DNA of 64,000 nucleotides from Pempheris klunzingeri (lineage: Eukaryota; Chordata; Actinopteri; Acropomatiformes; Pempheridae): the NCBI RefSeq assembly GCF_042242105.1, contig NC_092026.1, forward strand, positions 15,304,691-15,368,690. Direction: 5' to 3'. The notes beneath the pieces are model-generated. The model worked only from the letters and a program-made list of their open reading frames with translations. It ran no database searches and was not told where the DNA came from. Below are positions 24,249 to 37,632 of this stretch, in pieces. The position numbers and the translations under genes are program-made. Within the stretch, counting starts at the first letter, position 1. Each line of letters opens with the position of its first letter.

Positions 24249-26144
24249 ACCCGACGCTGCTCTGGCATCAGTGGAGCTGACTCACTCTGCCCAGCACTGA
24301 GAGCTACCGGCTCCCACGGTGAAACCCTTTTTTGTGTTTTCTCCGTGCTCGGCTGTCAAATGTCAACTTCAAACACGGCCTCTAAAACTGCTGCAGCATA
24401 GTCACGTTATTCACCAACACCTACGGCTGTCACAGGCTGGGAGACAAAGGCGTTGAGGAGCGAAGATGAAATTGCCTCCAAGCTCCTCGCAGAATCTCAG
24501 AAATTCTGAACAACGTTGCTAATCAATCAGCAGGAGTTGTTGACTGTACCTCCTGGTACCTCCAGTGTCCGTTTTCATCGTCAACGCAGCTGACATTTTA
24601 AGTTGTAATTAGGTTTGTTTGTTTTTTCGTTTTTTTTTTTTTTTTAAAGGTTTGAGCTGCAGTCGGGTCAGTTGAGCATAGCTTTTACCTCAGATTGTGC
24701 TTCCCTTTGAATGTTAGTTGTGAAATGCTGTCTAGGTCACACTGACTGTCTCTTAATGGGATGTTTTTGACATGTCAGAGCTGCGGAGGAGATCTTGGAC
24801 TATAGCAGGTACGCCTCTGTGGATCTGTTCCGGTTGTTGATTCGTCTCAAATGACATACCTCATCAAATTGAGGCTGTCAGCTCTAAGGAGGGACAAACA
24901 TGATGTAGCAGTGTTACAGTATTGGGTTTTTTTATTTTAGATGTTTTTATTAGATGTGTTTCCGTTGGTTTTTTAGTGTAACATTTCTGGTGTGAGCTGT
25001 TAGATAGTCCTCCGAGGATTCCCTTGAAGAAAAGGTGTAGACAAAGAAAGAAAAAGAAAAAGGACGTTGCAGACAATCCGGACACAGCCCAGGACCTGTT
25101 TTTTTTTTTTTTTTTTGTAAGATGTTCCCCTGCAAATTTTAGAAACAGTCTGGGTTGTGTGGAGCCTCCCTGAGCAAATCCATCTGCAGCAGGAGGAGAG
25201 CTCATTACCATGGGGGAAGTCACACAGCACACAGAGAGTGAGGCTTCAACTAAGACAATTTAAACTGGAAAAACAGCCCCGATAACATTTCAGAAATGTG
25301 CCTGTGTTACACCCTTAGACTGACACTGGTTTTATAGGAATATTTATTCTGAAAGAATAACAAAAATAATGTGAGCCAGTTGGCCCTTAGTGGCTTGTGG
25401 TGCTGCTAATTAGCTGTGGAGAGTCTTTTTTTCGTGTCAGTGTTCTGTTAACAGTTAGGAGACAACGGCTGAAAACAACCACACAAACAAACGAAACACT
25501 GATTTTCACCGGGGGAAGAACGTGACTCGCGTGAACTGTTGTGACAGAACCGTAATGAAAAGCAGTGTATTTCTCGCAAACTAGAGTCAACTCATCTCAG
25601 TCACGGCATGGTAGTGTCTGAAGTATGGAAAATAAAGGAGGTTGGAGGAGGTTGATGGAGGTGCCAAGCTGCCACGTTTTATATTCGGGTTTCCTACCAT
25701 TTCATCGCTCTGTACTGTGACGTCGCTCTGACTGCTCATTGTTTTCCTGCTGAGCTGAATCTCGCAGATCACAGCGCATCCCGTCTTCAAGTAAGTTACT
25801 TATGACGGCGCAACAGTTGCCTACCTAAATGTTCGTCACTTTAGATGGATTGTTGTTGTGAGTTAGAATTCAAAATCTTAGCGGTTAGATTAGCATACTC
25901 CTAATGAATGATGGAAGGATTTCTGCCACCTCTGAGTCCGACTTCTCCCTGTACACATACAATTAAAACAAAGTCACACTTTTATTTACACACAGATTTT
26001 TGTCATTTTTCACAGCTTTGCTACCACGATTTCCTTTTTACACAGTGGGCTGCTTTTGATTGGGTCGGTTCCTAGCAATCGGCTTTCATATTATTCAGTC
26101 TCCGTCAGCGAAGACATTCCTTATGTCTGATGCTGCAGCCCAAA

Positions 26145-26409
26145 CTAGTAACTGACCGGTGCAGCCAAGTCCTGCTCCTTTCCCCCGAAGGTACGAGTCA
26201 GATAGAACTGGTCATTAGTTCTGATCTTAGTGGAGGTGTTGTTTGTCTTGGCCGAGGCTGAGACGTCTTCGCTTTTAGTCCCTAGCAGGGGATCAAAGGT
26301 AATAGAATACTGGTTCCTACACTTCCCATCATACAACTGGTACACACCCATGTCTTTCAAATTCCCCACATTCGGAGCTACACAAGACATTATAGAACGG
26401 TGAACTTTA
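26145..26409 (-). other. Unrecognised minus-strand open frame
   Basis: An 81-codon frame from ATG 26390 down to TAG 26145, open back to an AG acceptor-like site at 26410-26411. The composition is ordinary for protein (N, T, S and G mixed), unlike the T/K-rich shadow frames nearby. A second short open stretch upstream at 26572-26690 (YRNQSGRRKYRC, FVGDLNYVKKHEHRWDVCVE) ends at a usable donor, but I could not join the two in frame. No family is recognised, and it may be chance within the marchf6 3' UTR. Confidence 0.15.
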
Positions 26410-27618
26410 CTGGTGAAATGAGTGGAGTGCAGAAGGGGGGCACTCCATTCAAGTCTTCAAGCAAAGGGAGCAAGGAAAGAAAAGTTTAAAAAAAAAAAAC
26501 TGCCATCGCACTGCATCTACGCTGACTTGACTGGATTTCAAAAATATTGTGTGCACAGAAAGCATTTTTACCTCGACACACACATCCCAGCGGTGCTCAT
26601 GTTTCTTCACATAATTCAAATCCCCTACAAAGACTGGTGTTACACACCGGTACTTACGCCTTCCACTCTGGTTACGGTAGCGAGGCAAAAGATTTCAGCC
26701 CATCAGTTACCATGGTTATTGTGTGGGCAATGAGTGCCATGTCCACCAGTCTGAACCGGTCTGTCAGAAGGCAAACCTGGTTCGCTGTGGTTTAGTCAGT
26801 AAACGGGGAGTGCAGTGCTGAAGAGGGACTGAAAAGATTCCAGCACTGCTCCCCTCCTTTAATCCTCCACTGACTACCTTCTGACTCCATCTGGGAGCTG
26901 CCTTGGTAGTTGCACCTTCACTCTCACTTTGATCTGCTTGTCAGTTTAATACTAGGTGAGTTTGAGGAGTTTCAGATTTTGTTTCAACTTTCCCACGTAG
27001 TTAATGTATCCAACAGTGAACCTGATCATCCTCTAAGAACTACCTAAAGAGAATTTGGGGAAACGTGTTTTCCACGTAGGTGCTGTTCTATGCTTGCGGA
27101 GTCTCCTTTTAAAACAGGGCGGCTCTCTCTGTCACACTGGTGTATCTGTCCCTGGCGGGAGCAGTCCAGGTGCTCACACTGATGAGCCACAGCTGACTAA
27201 AAAAATAGATCCTTTAAAGCCAGCTCTGTACTTTACCTCTTCACAGCTGGTGCTCCGATTTAACTGAGGGCTGACGTTGGCACCGCTGATGGAAGAATCA
27301 GGATTAGCTCTCTGAGCTGGCACAGACGTTAAGGGAGTCATGTTTCAGCATCCCTCACGTCTCCAGAGGTCTGCCTCATATTCTGAGAGAAAACAGCCGA
27401 CTGAACCGATTCAGCAGGAGCACTCCACGGCAAAGCACGCTGTCCACAGCAATCGTAATCAGAAATATGTGCTTTAAAATCAACAGGGTCATACAACACA
27501 GAACACCTATGCGTGAAATGGTTTGAGTTTCTGAACACAGCAAAAGTACAGAAACCACAAAGTAACATACAGAAACAAGAGGCTGCACATAAAAAAAACA
27601 CCTTTCACAAATTTACAA

Positions 27619-27956
27619 TTTAAAGGGACGGTTCGACACTTTGTGAATATGTACATTCACTCTCTTGCTGTGGGTTAGATGATGCAACACTACATTTTAA
27701 AGGTAGAGATTGTTAGCTTAGCTTAGCATAAAGACTGGAAACCGAGGGAAACTGCTAGCATGGCTCCGTTGAAATTAAATAAACTTGTCCTGCCAGCACC
27801 AGCACCTCTAAAGCTCGGTAATGAACACGTTCTATCTTGCTTGTTTTCTATGTGCGAAGAGTGAATTGTAAAAAAAAGGACTATTTCTGGTTGGGGGCAA
27901 CACACTGGGATTATTCTTCTGTTTCCTCGCCTCTGGTGGTCAAACTATCGCTTTAA
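27619..27956 (+). mobile_element. MITE-like teleost repeat, copy A (full length)
   Basis: The ends TTAAAGGGACGGTTCGAC and GTCAAACTATCGCTTTAA form an imperfect inverted pair. Between them lie GTTAGCTTAGCTTAGCATAA, AAGACTGGAAAC and CCAGCACCTCTAAAGCTC, words of a very common fish interspersed repeat. Noncoding. Three more partial copies occur in this window (near 37.8, 38.3 and 52.25 kb). Confidence 0.7.
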
Positions 27957-29980
27957 GCTTCCAAACATTTCAGTTTCTACAACCACTTCTAGTCCCAATA
28001 GCAGTCTTGGCAGAGGGGTGTGAAGTCAGTGTCCAGGTGCTGAGAGATGTTTTGCATTCATTTCATTTTCTTTTTTGTAGGGGGGGGGGGGGGGGTAAAT
28101 GGTCGATTAGGAATTAAACTTTTTTTTTTTTTTTCCATGCAAATGTTTTAATGTGTTGCACTTTATACCACAGTTTGCAATCATTTCAGAATCCATTGTA
28201 ACACAGTCAGCATAGAAGGGCGCGTGCTTCAGATGTCAGTATTTCACTGTGGTGACTCTGCACAATGGGTTTTACTTAAAGGATGAATTTAAGTTTTGCA
28301 TCTGTTTTTGACACTGTGTTTGTGCTAGAAGTGTTTCAGTAGGGGTTTGGTAAATATAAACTGCTTTTCTATTGATATTGGATTGTGAATTACATTAACT
28401 TTAGTGCTGACAGCTGTAGTTGCTGTGTGGAATGCTTACATTATATAAATATATATATATATACTGTATATGATGCTATAAAGTGACCTTTTGGTGTCTT
28501 CTTGAACCGAGCGGGACACTTTAAGTTTTGGTCTTGAATTTCAATTTCTAGAAGCAGATGATCTCTATTTTTATATGTGCAGAAATGGCAGTGGCATGTA
28601 CTGTAACAAAGTTCTATACTTTAAAGCTCTATTGTTGGTTCAGTAACATGAAACAATAATAAATAGTTGTAAATGATGTGTCGGAGTGCGCAGGTTCTTC
28701 ACACTGCAGTGATCCTCAAACAAATGTTGAGGTGTTAGTCAGCGGCCAGATGATTGGAACGATACAGAAGGGGAAAGTAAATGCAACACATGCAAATCAT
28801 GTTCTCTTGTGATATTGATCTTTGTCTTTTTCTCCTTATGAATTACTGGGTAATTAGCCCCCCCACAGGCATCTAAAGGTAAATGGTTCTTCACATAATG
28901 CAACCTGTGATGAGGGCTGTAACAAATGGACATTGTTTTTTGGGGTCACAAGCCAAAAACAGTGGCAACAACTAGCCCTAGACTAGAGGAATATGTGTGT
29001 CTGCATTTCAAAACAAATGAAATCAGCTGTTTCTATCAGAAGAATGTCTCCACTGGCCCTGTTTTTGTTGTTTTTTTTACAGAATGGGAATTATGTGCCG
29101 GTTGACTTTCTGTTTTGTACAGGTTTTGTCAACTTAAGGGCTCCATTGGTCATTTCTTCTGAGAAGAAATGACTGAAAATGTACATGACAGCCAGTCAGA
29201 GCCCCCACGGACAGGACGCCCCTCTGTGCAGATTATGGTCAAGATCATGTGACACACACATTGGCCAGAAAAAAAAAAAAAAACCCATACACAATCGTTT
29301 CTGAGCGATGCAAGCGCCCAAAATTGGATTATCAGAGTTTCAAGTTTCAAAGAGCTGCATCAGTGAGTGATTTCATTCCATTCATGTGTGCGTTGAGGGG
29401 GAGGGGGAGGGGGGGGCAGCAGAGGACCAGCAGCTTCAGCTACAGGAAACCTTGCATGTGTGAAATCACTCGTGCTCTCACCTCCCTCACATGCTCTGCA
29501 GGCCCAGAAAAAACAAACCGGAGGAAGCCTGAAAATCCCAGTTTGTCTATGATGGGCAGCTTTTCATCCCGCCTTCCAGTGAGGTGGCACACTCTGGTTT
29601 CTAGACAAACACATGGTGCAAACTAGCTCTTTTCCCTTCACTTGTGGCCCCCGTGTGCATTGTGAGATGTTCATACAACCTGTTCTGTGGTGACAGGATG
29701 GTAACCCCCTACCCCTACGCACCTCGCTGGCTTGTGAGTCAGCTCCTGCTGTCAGTAAAATGACAAAACTGCTGCATTTTTCAGCTCTGTCTCCCATCCA
29801 TCTATTGAACATGTAAACCTCATGATAAACAAACTGTAGCTTGTCACTGCGTTCCTCTGACTCCAGTACAAACACTCTGTTTTGATTGACTTTCTATCTC
29901 ATTTGCTTTTCAGTTTAGCTTTTGCTTTGCAGATTTGATGAGAACCTGACTCTTCTGTATATTTATTGGACTGTAATAAA

Positions 29981-32900
29981 GTATGAGACCACAACGCAGG
30001 CAGTTAATCAAAATATCAGCCATTCAATATGAATATGTGTCAAAGTTAATTTATTAGAATTCAACATCAGCAGTTAATAAGAGGGCAGCTCTGATTTGGG
30101 ACAATGTCTGGTCTTCTTGGAAACAGGATGTGAGGTTATTTGAGATGAATCCAATTACCTATCTGCTAATGCAGAAGTCTTAACAGTTTTGGAAAGCCAC
30201 AGTAGAGATTAAGAGCGTATGCAGCTGAAACAAGATTTCTACTGTCAGGTTAAATCAGATTTTTCCAACCTGTGCTTCATTTTTCATGAGCACAATGGGA
30301 TCAACCTTTTCATGGCGATCAAATCATGGGACTAAGTGCCTGTGATTTGTCCCTCCTTAAGGAGCTCTGAAGAGATTAGTACTGTGTCATCAAGAGTTTG
30401 AAGTCTTTTTCTTCTCTATTGTGAAACCAGACTTCAGGCAAAAACACAAATGTAAAACCCTGTATTTTCTCCATATTTTCTACGTTGCACAAGGAATTTC
30501 AGACGTTGTTCAAAGAGAACTTGCAGTAATTATTTTACGTCCTTAAAATGACTAATGTGGAGCACTTTATCAGACAGAATGGTGTAATGTGTTTCAGGAG
30601 AGGCAGGATTTAACCACCAGAGATTAGTGCTTCTGTGCCTGAAAACAAGTTGGCTCAGTGTGAACTGTGTCCTCATGTGTCAAATCTTACCTGCCCAAGG
30701 CAGTTGGCACAAAGCACGTTGGATTCAGCCCAAACTGTCTGACACAGATAGTCGGGTCAGATGCTCAGTTCATCACCATATGAACTAGACTGATTTATGA
30801 GCCAACCTGGAATCCAGAACAACCACAGCAAATGATATTTTGTTCCAGTGCAAACTTGGCATTTATGGAAGCAAATGTAAGCCTTAACAATTTAAATGTT
30901 ACAAACAACTGAATAACTGAAATTTCAACTTGATGTTAAGTAAAAAGGTTTCTTTCTTTGAAATTTCCCGCAGGTTCAAACATGAACATCCAGTCTAGCA
31001 AGGATACTTCATCTCCTATAATAACTGATATTTTCAGCCACTTGGGGTCAGTGGAAACAAGCTGTGACACATAATGACCTGTGAGCTGTGCATCATTTAC
31101 AGTTCAATTTTCACTTTATTTTAGTTCTGTTTTGGTCTCCACCAATTCCTGAGAGTAATATCTGGCTCTTTAGTGGCTAAATGCTCCTCTCTGTTCACCA
31201 GCTGGTCTCTGTCTGCTGTTTGATGCTGGGCAGGTAGTGTGCAGTGGGGGTTTTAGAGCTTTTTCACTGACAAAAGCTGTTTTACAGCCCATAACTTCAC
31301 TGTTTTGGTTCACTGTCACAGCGGCTGTCGACGACAAAACCCCCAAAAAACTAATTTTACAAACACCAAAAAACCAAACAAGGTTATTGACTTGTTTGTA
31401 AATGTTTTGGTGTGTAGCATTTAGAGGCTAATGATGAACCAGATATTTCCCTCAGGAGTTGCTGGAGACCAAAAACTGAGCTAAAAGAGAGTGAATATTG
31501 GACTTAAATTTGAAGAGGCAAGAAACATGTCTGCTGGATGTGTAAATAGGCAAGCTGATTAAATTATTGTAGTTTATTAAATATGATAATGTGTCTGTTA
31601 TGTTCACAGCTTATTGTCTGCTGCCCCCAAGTGGCCAATCACTTGTCTATTACATTCAAATTATTATGGCTGTTATTTGCTTCGATGGGCATGCAGCGAG
31701 CTAATTTTTACTTTCTGCTTAATGTATCTTGTAATCTTTCTGTCATGCTACTTTAATATCCACTTTGATGCACCTTCTTTTTGTAGTCTTGTACGTTGTC
31801 TTAAAACACAACCAGATTAATAAAACATCATCAATTTGACAACAAATGCATTGCATTTAGAAAACAAGCTGCAAATACATACAATACAACACCTTACAGT
31901 AATAAATGAAAAGCTGTAAATACAGGAAACGATAACGGTGTTTCTGGAGGACACTACAACTGACCACAGCTCGGACCTGCTTGCCAATGCCATTGTTTGA
32001 GAATCATTGAGTTACTGAAGTTGGGTCAGTGTATCATTCGTTAATGTTTATGTTGTGGACTGACTTCTCGTACTGCTCTACTCTGCGCATGTGTGGAAAG
32101 TGGCCACTGCACTCAACAGATGGCTTGTAGCCTGTGTAATAATCCTGCAGGCATTGTTAGACCAAAAACATCCCGAGGTACAGGCCACAGTAGGCTAAGC
32201 ATTGTGATAATGAGATAAGCTCGGCTTCAACATAAAAAGATGTACACATCACACATTAATCTGAGGCCATCTGTCAGCACTGGTGAACCAGACCGTAAAG
32301 GTTAAGCGTTTGCCTTAAAAACTAAATCTCTGCAGAAATCATGAAATTGACTCAATTTCGGTTGACCAGTCATCTGGAAACACTAGCATGTTGTGTTAAC
32401 AGAATTTGCAGCACAATTGTGTATTTGCAGTGTGTTTCCTGGATTCTGTGCATGGGTTTTCAAATTGATAAAGACGTTAGTTCTTAATTGGCTCTCTCTC
32501 TCTCTCTAAAAGTTATGTATCTCTAAAAATTAATTGTCATATTTCTGATTTCAAGGAATGACACTGCATTCAAAAGTCTACCTCCGACCAAGATGACATT
32601 TGGGCCTGAAGTCTCCACTGTACTGAACTTGACAAATGACGTCATATGGTCCAGTTTGTCCAATCCAATTTAGACTGGCAGTGATTAGTGCGGCAGAAGA
32701 TGAAACCAGAGGGGGTCGGGGCCAGCTTGACCTGTTGAGCTAATGGAATTAATTCTCTAATAAGGATACCTCTGTCAGAAGGTAGTAAATAAATGTAAAC
32801 ATTGGTGTTGAATTCTTAGGTGTGACTCCACATTTGTTCCATTTATTTGACATATTTTTGTTAAGTGCACACACACACTGCACACACTGGTTCACTTGCT

Positions 32901-33901
32901 TATATTCTTCTGTTTTCACTGTGTGAAACATCTACAGATATTAAGAGAGAAGATCTTCAAATGTTAAGACATTCCCTCTGTGCTTGTACCATTCAATTGT
33001 ACACTTTATTGTATTCAGAGAACAGAAAAGAAACAGGAAGCATTCAAACTCTCTTGTCACTGGGGAGGGGAACGCCACAGAACAGCTCGAGCTAGAGAGA
33101 GAGCAACTAAAGGGATTACCATGCGTCATTTCAAGAGAATGACTCTCATCCAATTGCCAACCATCATAAAGAAAGCCCAGTGTTTCTCCACAGGGAAACA
33201 CGGGATTAGCTGCTCAGCGTTGTTAGTGGTGACTGTTAGTGTTTCAAACCAAGACAGCTGCTTGTTCTTCTACTTTCCAGATGACAACTTTAGCTTCAAC
33301 TTTTCTTCAAGACTTCAGGAGTTCAAGCCGCCCTTCTGGGTTACAAAGCCAGGATGAAACAATGAGACGGATGAAGATTTCAGTGCCTTTGGGAAGAGTC
33401 ACATGGAAATGGGCAGAGGCTTTTCCACAGTTTGTAACTCATGGATACTCTAACTCCATTTATTTGGAAAAGCAGCGCTGACACACTCAACTTGTGACGC
33501 TTCCTTTTCATTGACTCTCCTTGATCGCTTGACCAATCCAGAGTGACCTTAGATCATGCACATGGTCAAACCTTTCTTGAGGTCATCGACTTGTGGAGTT
33601 CTGGGGAATCGCGACCTCTGTGGCATCCCGAGGGCATTTATTCAGCAATGATGAAAGATTGGGCGCATGTGTAATGATCTCATGCCTCCCTTGTGACGTC
33701 TGGTTACCTTCATCTCCTTGGAAATCTGACAGAGACGGAAACGGATGGAGGTCAGTCGTCTGGTAGGATTCATTCACCTGTCGGATGGGATGAGTCAACG
33801 TATTGCAGCAGGTTGGTGGACATAAACTCCAGCTCCTTCAAGAGTAGTCCTGGCACCCCACAAGAATTTTAAAAAGTGTGTGGGGGAAGGGGAGGGTTTA
33901 A
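29981..33901. other. Intergenic region before ankrd33b
   Basis: About 3.9 kb with no open frame or repeat family that I can support. The only points noted are a (CT)n run near 32490 and two GGATTA words (33112, 33205) within 800 bases of the ankrd33b ATG. The ankrd33b promoter and any 5' UTR must lie here. Confidence 0.6.
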
Positions 33902-36900
33902 ATGGTGTTAATAACAGAGGAACAAGGTGAAGGTTCAAAGGTTCGAGAGAATGGAGCTGTCGGAGGCATGGGACTGGGTCAGACTGAGGTTAGCGTCAAT
34001 AAAGTTGCTATGGATACACCTGCCATGTCCATCACAAACGTTGATGAAACCGAGGATGAGTGTGAGGACTCAGAAGACGATGATAACGAGGAGATTGAAG
34101 CTGATTACAAACAAAACTATTGGGAGGATGACGACGACGTCTACCAGGAGTTCGAGGAGTTGGACTTCGAGGCCCTGCTGGAACGTTCCGACACGCGGAG
34201 CATCGCCTCGGATGATTCTTTCTATCCACCAGACAGTTCAGTTGTGTCCCACATGCAGCGCTCGCTAGCCCTTTACGTCCCTGAGCCCATTTCCTTCTTT
34301 AAGGCCTGCTGCAACAACAATGCCATCATTGTCAAGATTATGATTAGACAAGGAGTGACCGAAGAAGAAGTGAAAGAGACGGATAGGAACAGAACTGTAG
34401 GTGTCAACACATTTTAATGAAATGTTTGATTTTCAGGCACTCCTGGGTTTGGTTTTTTACTGTTAATGTGAAACAAGGGAAGACATTTTGTTTACGGTTT
34501 TCTGAATATTGACCTAAAGAATCATAATGTGTTTCTGCTGGAAGCCTTTGCTCACAAAGGTTACAAGAGATGAGAATACACGGGTATCAAATTTAAAGGA
34601 TTGCAGTGTTAATGTAAGTTTTAGCAAACATTTCATGCATACTGGAGATGAGTGCTGACCATTTACCAATGAAGTCTGTAGAGTTTCAGGGTTTTTAGAT
34701 GTGCTTTAGTACTTTACAAGCAGCCACTGGTTTCCATTCATTCATTAGATTCATTTGATTTTAATAGTCTGCACTGTTTAAATGAAACAATAATATAACA
34801 CTGGCCAAAGTTTATGCGCTGTCACTGCTAAATCCTAAATTCAAGCAAATTTTGAGTCAGTCAGTTAATACTGTGTACTCTGTAGCAATAGTCGGAGACA
34901 ATGACTGCTTCAAAAGTTATTATACTCACTTTAATAATAACGTCTCAGCCTTGAGACCTGATAAAGGTCGACTGAACCGACCAATGTGCAGGATTTGGTT
35001 CTCACAGTAGAAATACATTCAAACGTTAAGTTCTCATGATTCGAAGTAAACAGGTCAAAATGTGCAAAGCCATTGGTATGGGCCCCTGAACTTGAACTGA
35101 TTAAATATATTGATGCCATCAGTGGTAATTGTGTCTCATTGTCAGTGGAGTTTATGTACAGCTGTGTGCAGGCTCAGTGCTACAGCACAGCCCGCAGTAT
35201 TGACCACAGCGTAAGCCTTCCACTTCCACTCAAAATAGTGGCATTATGACTCTTTATTTCAAAGTTTGGTTCCAAACAGCGCTGTAGAGGTCATGGTGCC
35301 AACTGTAACAAGTCACGCAAGACATTGTGTTATTTAAAACCATAATGATATTATAATTCGGTATGGGAGCTGCTGGTTTCGCCCCAGCATGCATATCTAC
35401 TGTACATATTCCTGCAATGCTGATTGGCCTCTCAGTACCAGTTTAGCCATTGTAAGCTGTTAAGTGTTACGTCCACAACTTACAAATATCAATCAGAAAC
35501 TCACAAATTCTTGAGATTTTAGAGTTTAGTTTAGAGTTCAGTAAACACAAACTTGTTGCAGCTCCTCAACACCAGTGAGCTCCTGAAGGTCAAATCCTGA
35601 AGGAGGGTTCAAAGCAGTTGGTTAAGCCTCCAGTGACAGATGGGTGGTGTAAACTGCATGGTGACAGTGTCAGGAAGCAGCTTGCCATCAGAGCTGAGCT
35701 TTTAGAGGGCTCGCTAAGACATTGACCCAAGCACTTGGTAAGAGATACTGCATGCTTGGCTCTATGGCAGTAATGTCTTTCAGGACACCTAGGAGTGTGC
35801 TGACATAGTGCTGCTATGGAAATGAGCTGAGTCATTCCTGATAATCACCCTCTTTAACATTCCTGACTGCAAGAAATGTTATCTTGCATCACCCTCACCA
35901 GTGGTTCGACTTCGTCTTTGTTCAGGACAGTCACACTGCCAGGACATGACTTCAGAACTGTCACCTGATTCCTAGCATTATGTGCAATGGAGGGATGTAC
36001 AGAGGCAGCTCAAGCCATGTTGGTTAAAATTATTTCAGCTATTAATACACATTCGCTCTTATTTGTCATCTTAAAGATGAAAGCTTTGAGATAATTTGCT
36101 AGAATTCACGACATTAATTGTTTAATTAAGTTCCTGTCTTTTCCCATGAGGGTTTAATTGGTCACCCAGGTCTGTAGCTCCATCTTTTGAGGTGCTTTAT
36201 TACTAATCAGGAGTGGGCCATGGGGAAGACATCATCTACTGGAACTTTTTTATTTATTGGAATCAGAATTTTGTTGGAAAAACAACAAAATGTGGTTAAA
36301 TTGGTGGGATGTAATGAGAATGTTGATCAGAACTTTTTTTTTTTTAATCACAAGTACAAACAGAAAAACAAAGAAAACAAAGTTTAACATGTGGTCTGTA
36401 TGTGAACGGATTATCTTTATAATGACATCTAACCCGCACACCACCTCCAGATGTGATCTGACTGATCTGATCTCATTCCAAACACAATACATTCTGCTTG
36501 CATTTAAATCTGGCATTAGCATGTATTTTTCCTTATCCAGATGGTTTATCCACACACAGATCAGATGTTAATGCTGGGGGTCAGACTTAGACATATACGG
36601 TTTTCCTTTGCAGTGGAGGGATCCTACAGGGAAGTTAACTGTAGGAGTCTAAATAAGTGGTTTAGATAGTGTGTACCCTGTGATCATTTGACCAATTTTA
36701 TTATAAGCATAACTGGATTTATTCTTTCCAGCATAGCTGGAGTGAGATCAGATCTCAGCAATTAAAACTGATGAGAAACTGTTGCAAAACTGATAAATAT
36801 TCTGACTAAAAGACCTGTTTTACTTTGAACTTTAAAGGTGGACTAGAGAGTGTGCACCCCTAGATCTAGCCAGGCTTAGTCAGGTTTTCCTTAATGTTGC

Positions 36901-37580
36901 GCAGACAACAATTATTTGCTACATAATGGCCAACTCTTGCAGATCACATCGCCAGCTGGTTAAACTCTGTGTGCAAGGTGAATTATTATTACCAGTCAGC
37001 AGAAAGGCTTATTTACTCATTTAGTCTCTAAAGCTTGACAATGCACCCCCCTGTCCTTCTGTAAAAATGTGCCCCTAATCCAACTCTGATTGAACAGCTA
37101 TTGCTTTTTTAATTTTTTTTAAACCATCCAGTAGCAATTTGGACGACTGGGCGCTTGGCGAGTGACCACTCCAGTTGTCTGTTAGCCACTGTAAAAAAAC
37201 CCCAAAAAACAGCCTTTTACTTTGCTTGTTGGCAGCATGACTGATAAGCGTTATATCTTTTTATGAGAATCACTGCAGAGCCTTTCACCTGTGAGGAAAT
37301 ACGGCTCTTCTACGAATCTTCACCGCAGCCCCAAGACACCATTTTGGTGTTTTTAAGAGCCAAAATCAATCAGAGACAAAAAGGAGAGAAAAACACTCAA
37401 CCACTGTTGTTTTTGTGTTTCAGTCCGGTCTGATTGTGGCGTGCTACCATGGCTACGTGGACGTGGTCATGGCCCTCTCTCAGTGCCCGTACCTTGATGT
37501 TAACTGGCAGGACAACGAGGGCAACACTGCTCTTATTACCGCAGCACAAGCAGGTAAACACACCACCGGCCAATGAGTTG

Positions 37581-37632
<52 letters not shown>

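Larger units (their letters stand above)
24249..29980 (+). other. marchf6 3' UTR, probable extent
   Basis: A long noncoding stretch after the marchf6 stop. Candidate poly(A) signals (AATAAA) occur at 25631-25636, 28658-28663 and 29975-29980; which is used cannot be told from sequence. A full-length MITE (27619-27956) and G-runs at about 23575 and 28081 are nearby. No ROPN1L exon, expected here from the human gene order, was found on either strand. Confidence 0.5.

Noticed and set aside
27851..27945. CTCF-like CCACCAGAGGCG near 27930
   Set aside because: Only 10 of 12 core positions match, and it lies at the end of a dispersed MITE copy.
32980..33481. Overlapping plus-strand frames upstream of ankrd33b
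   Set aside because: No ROPN1L or other protein similarity, and no consistent splice joins. Not called.
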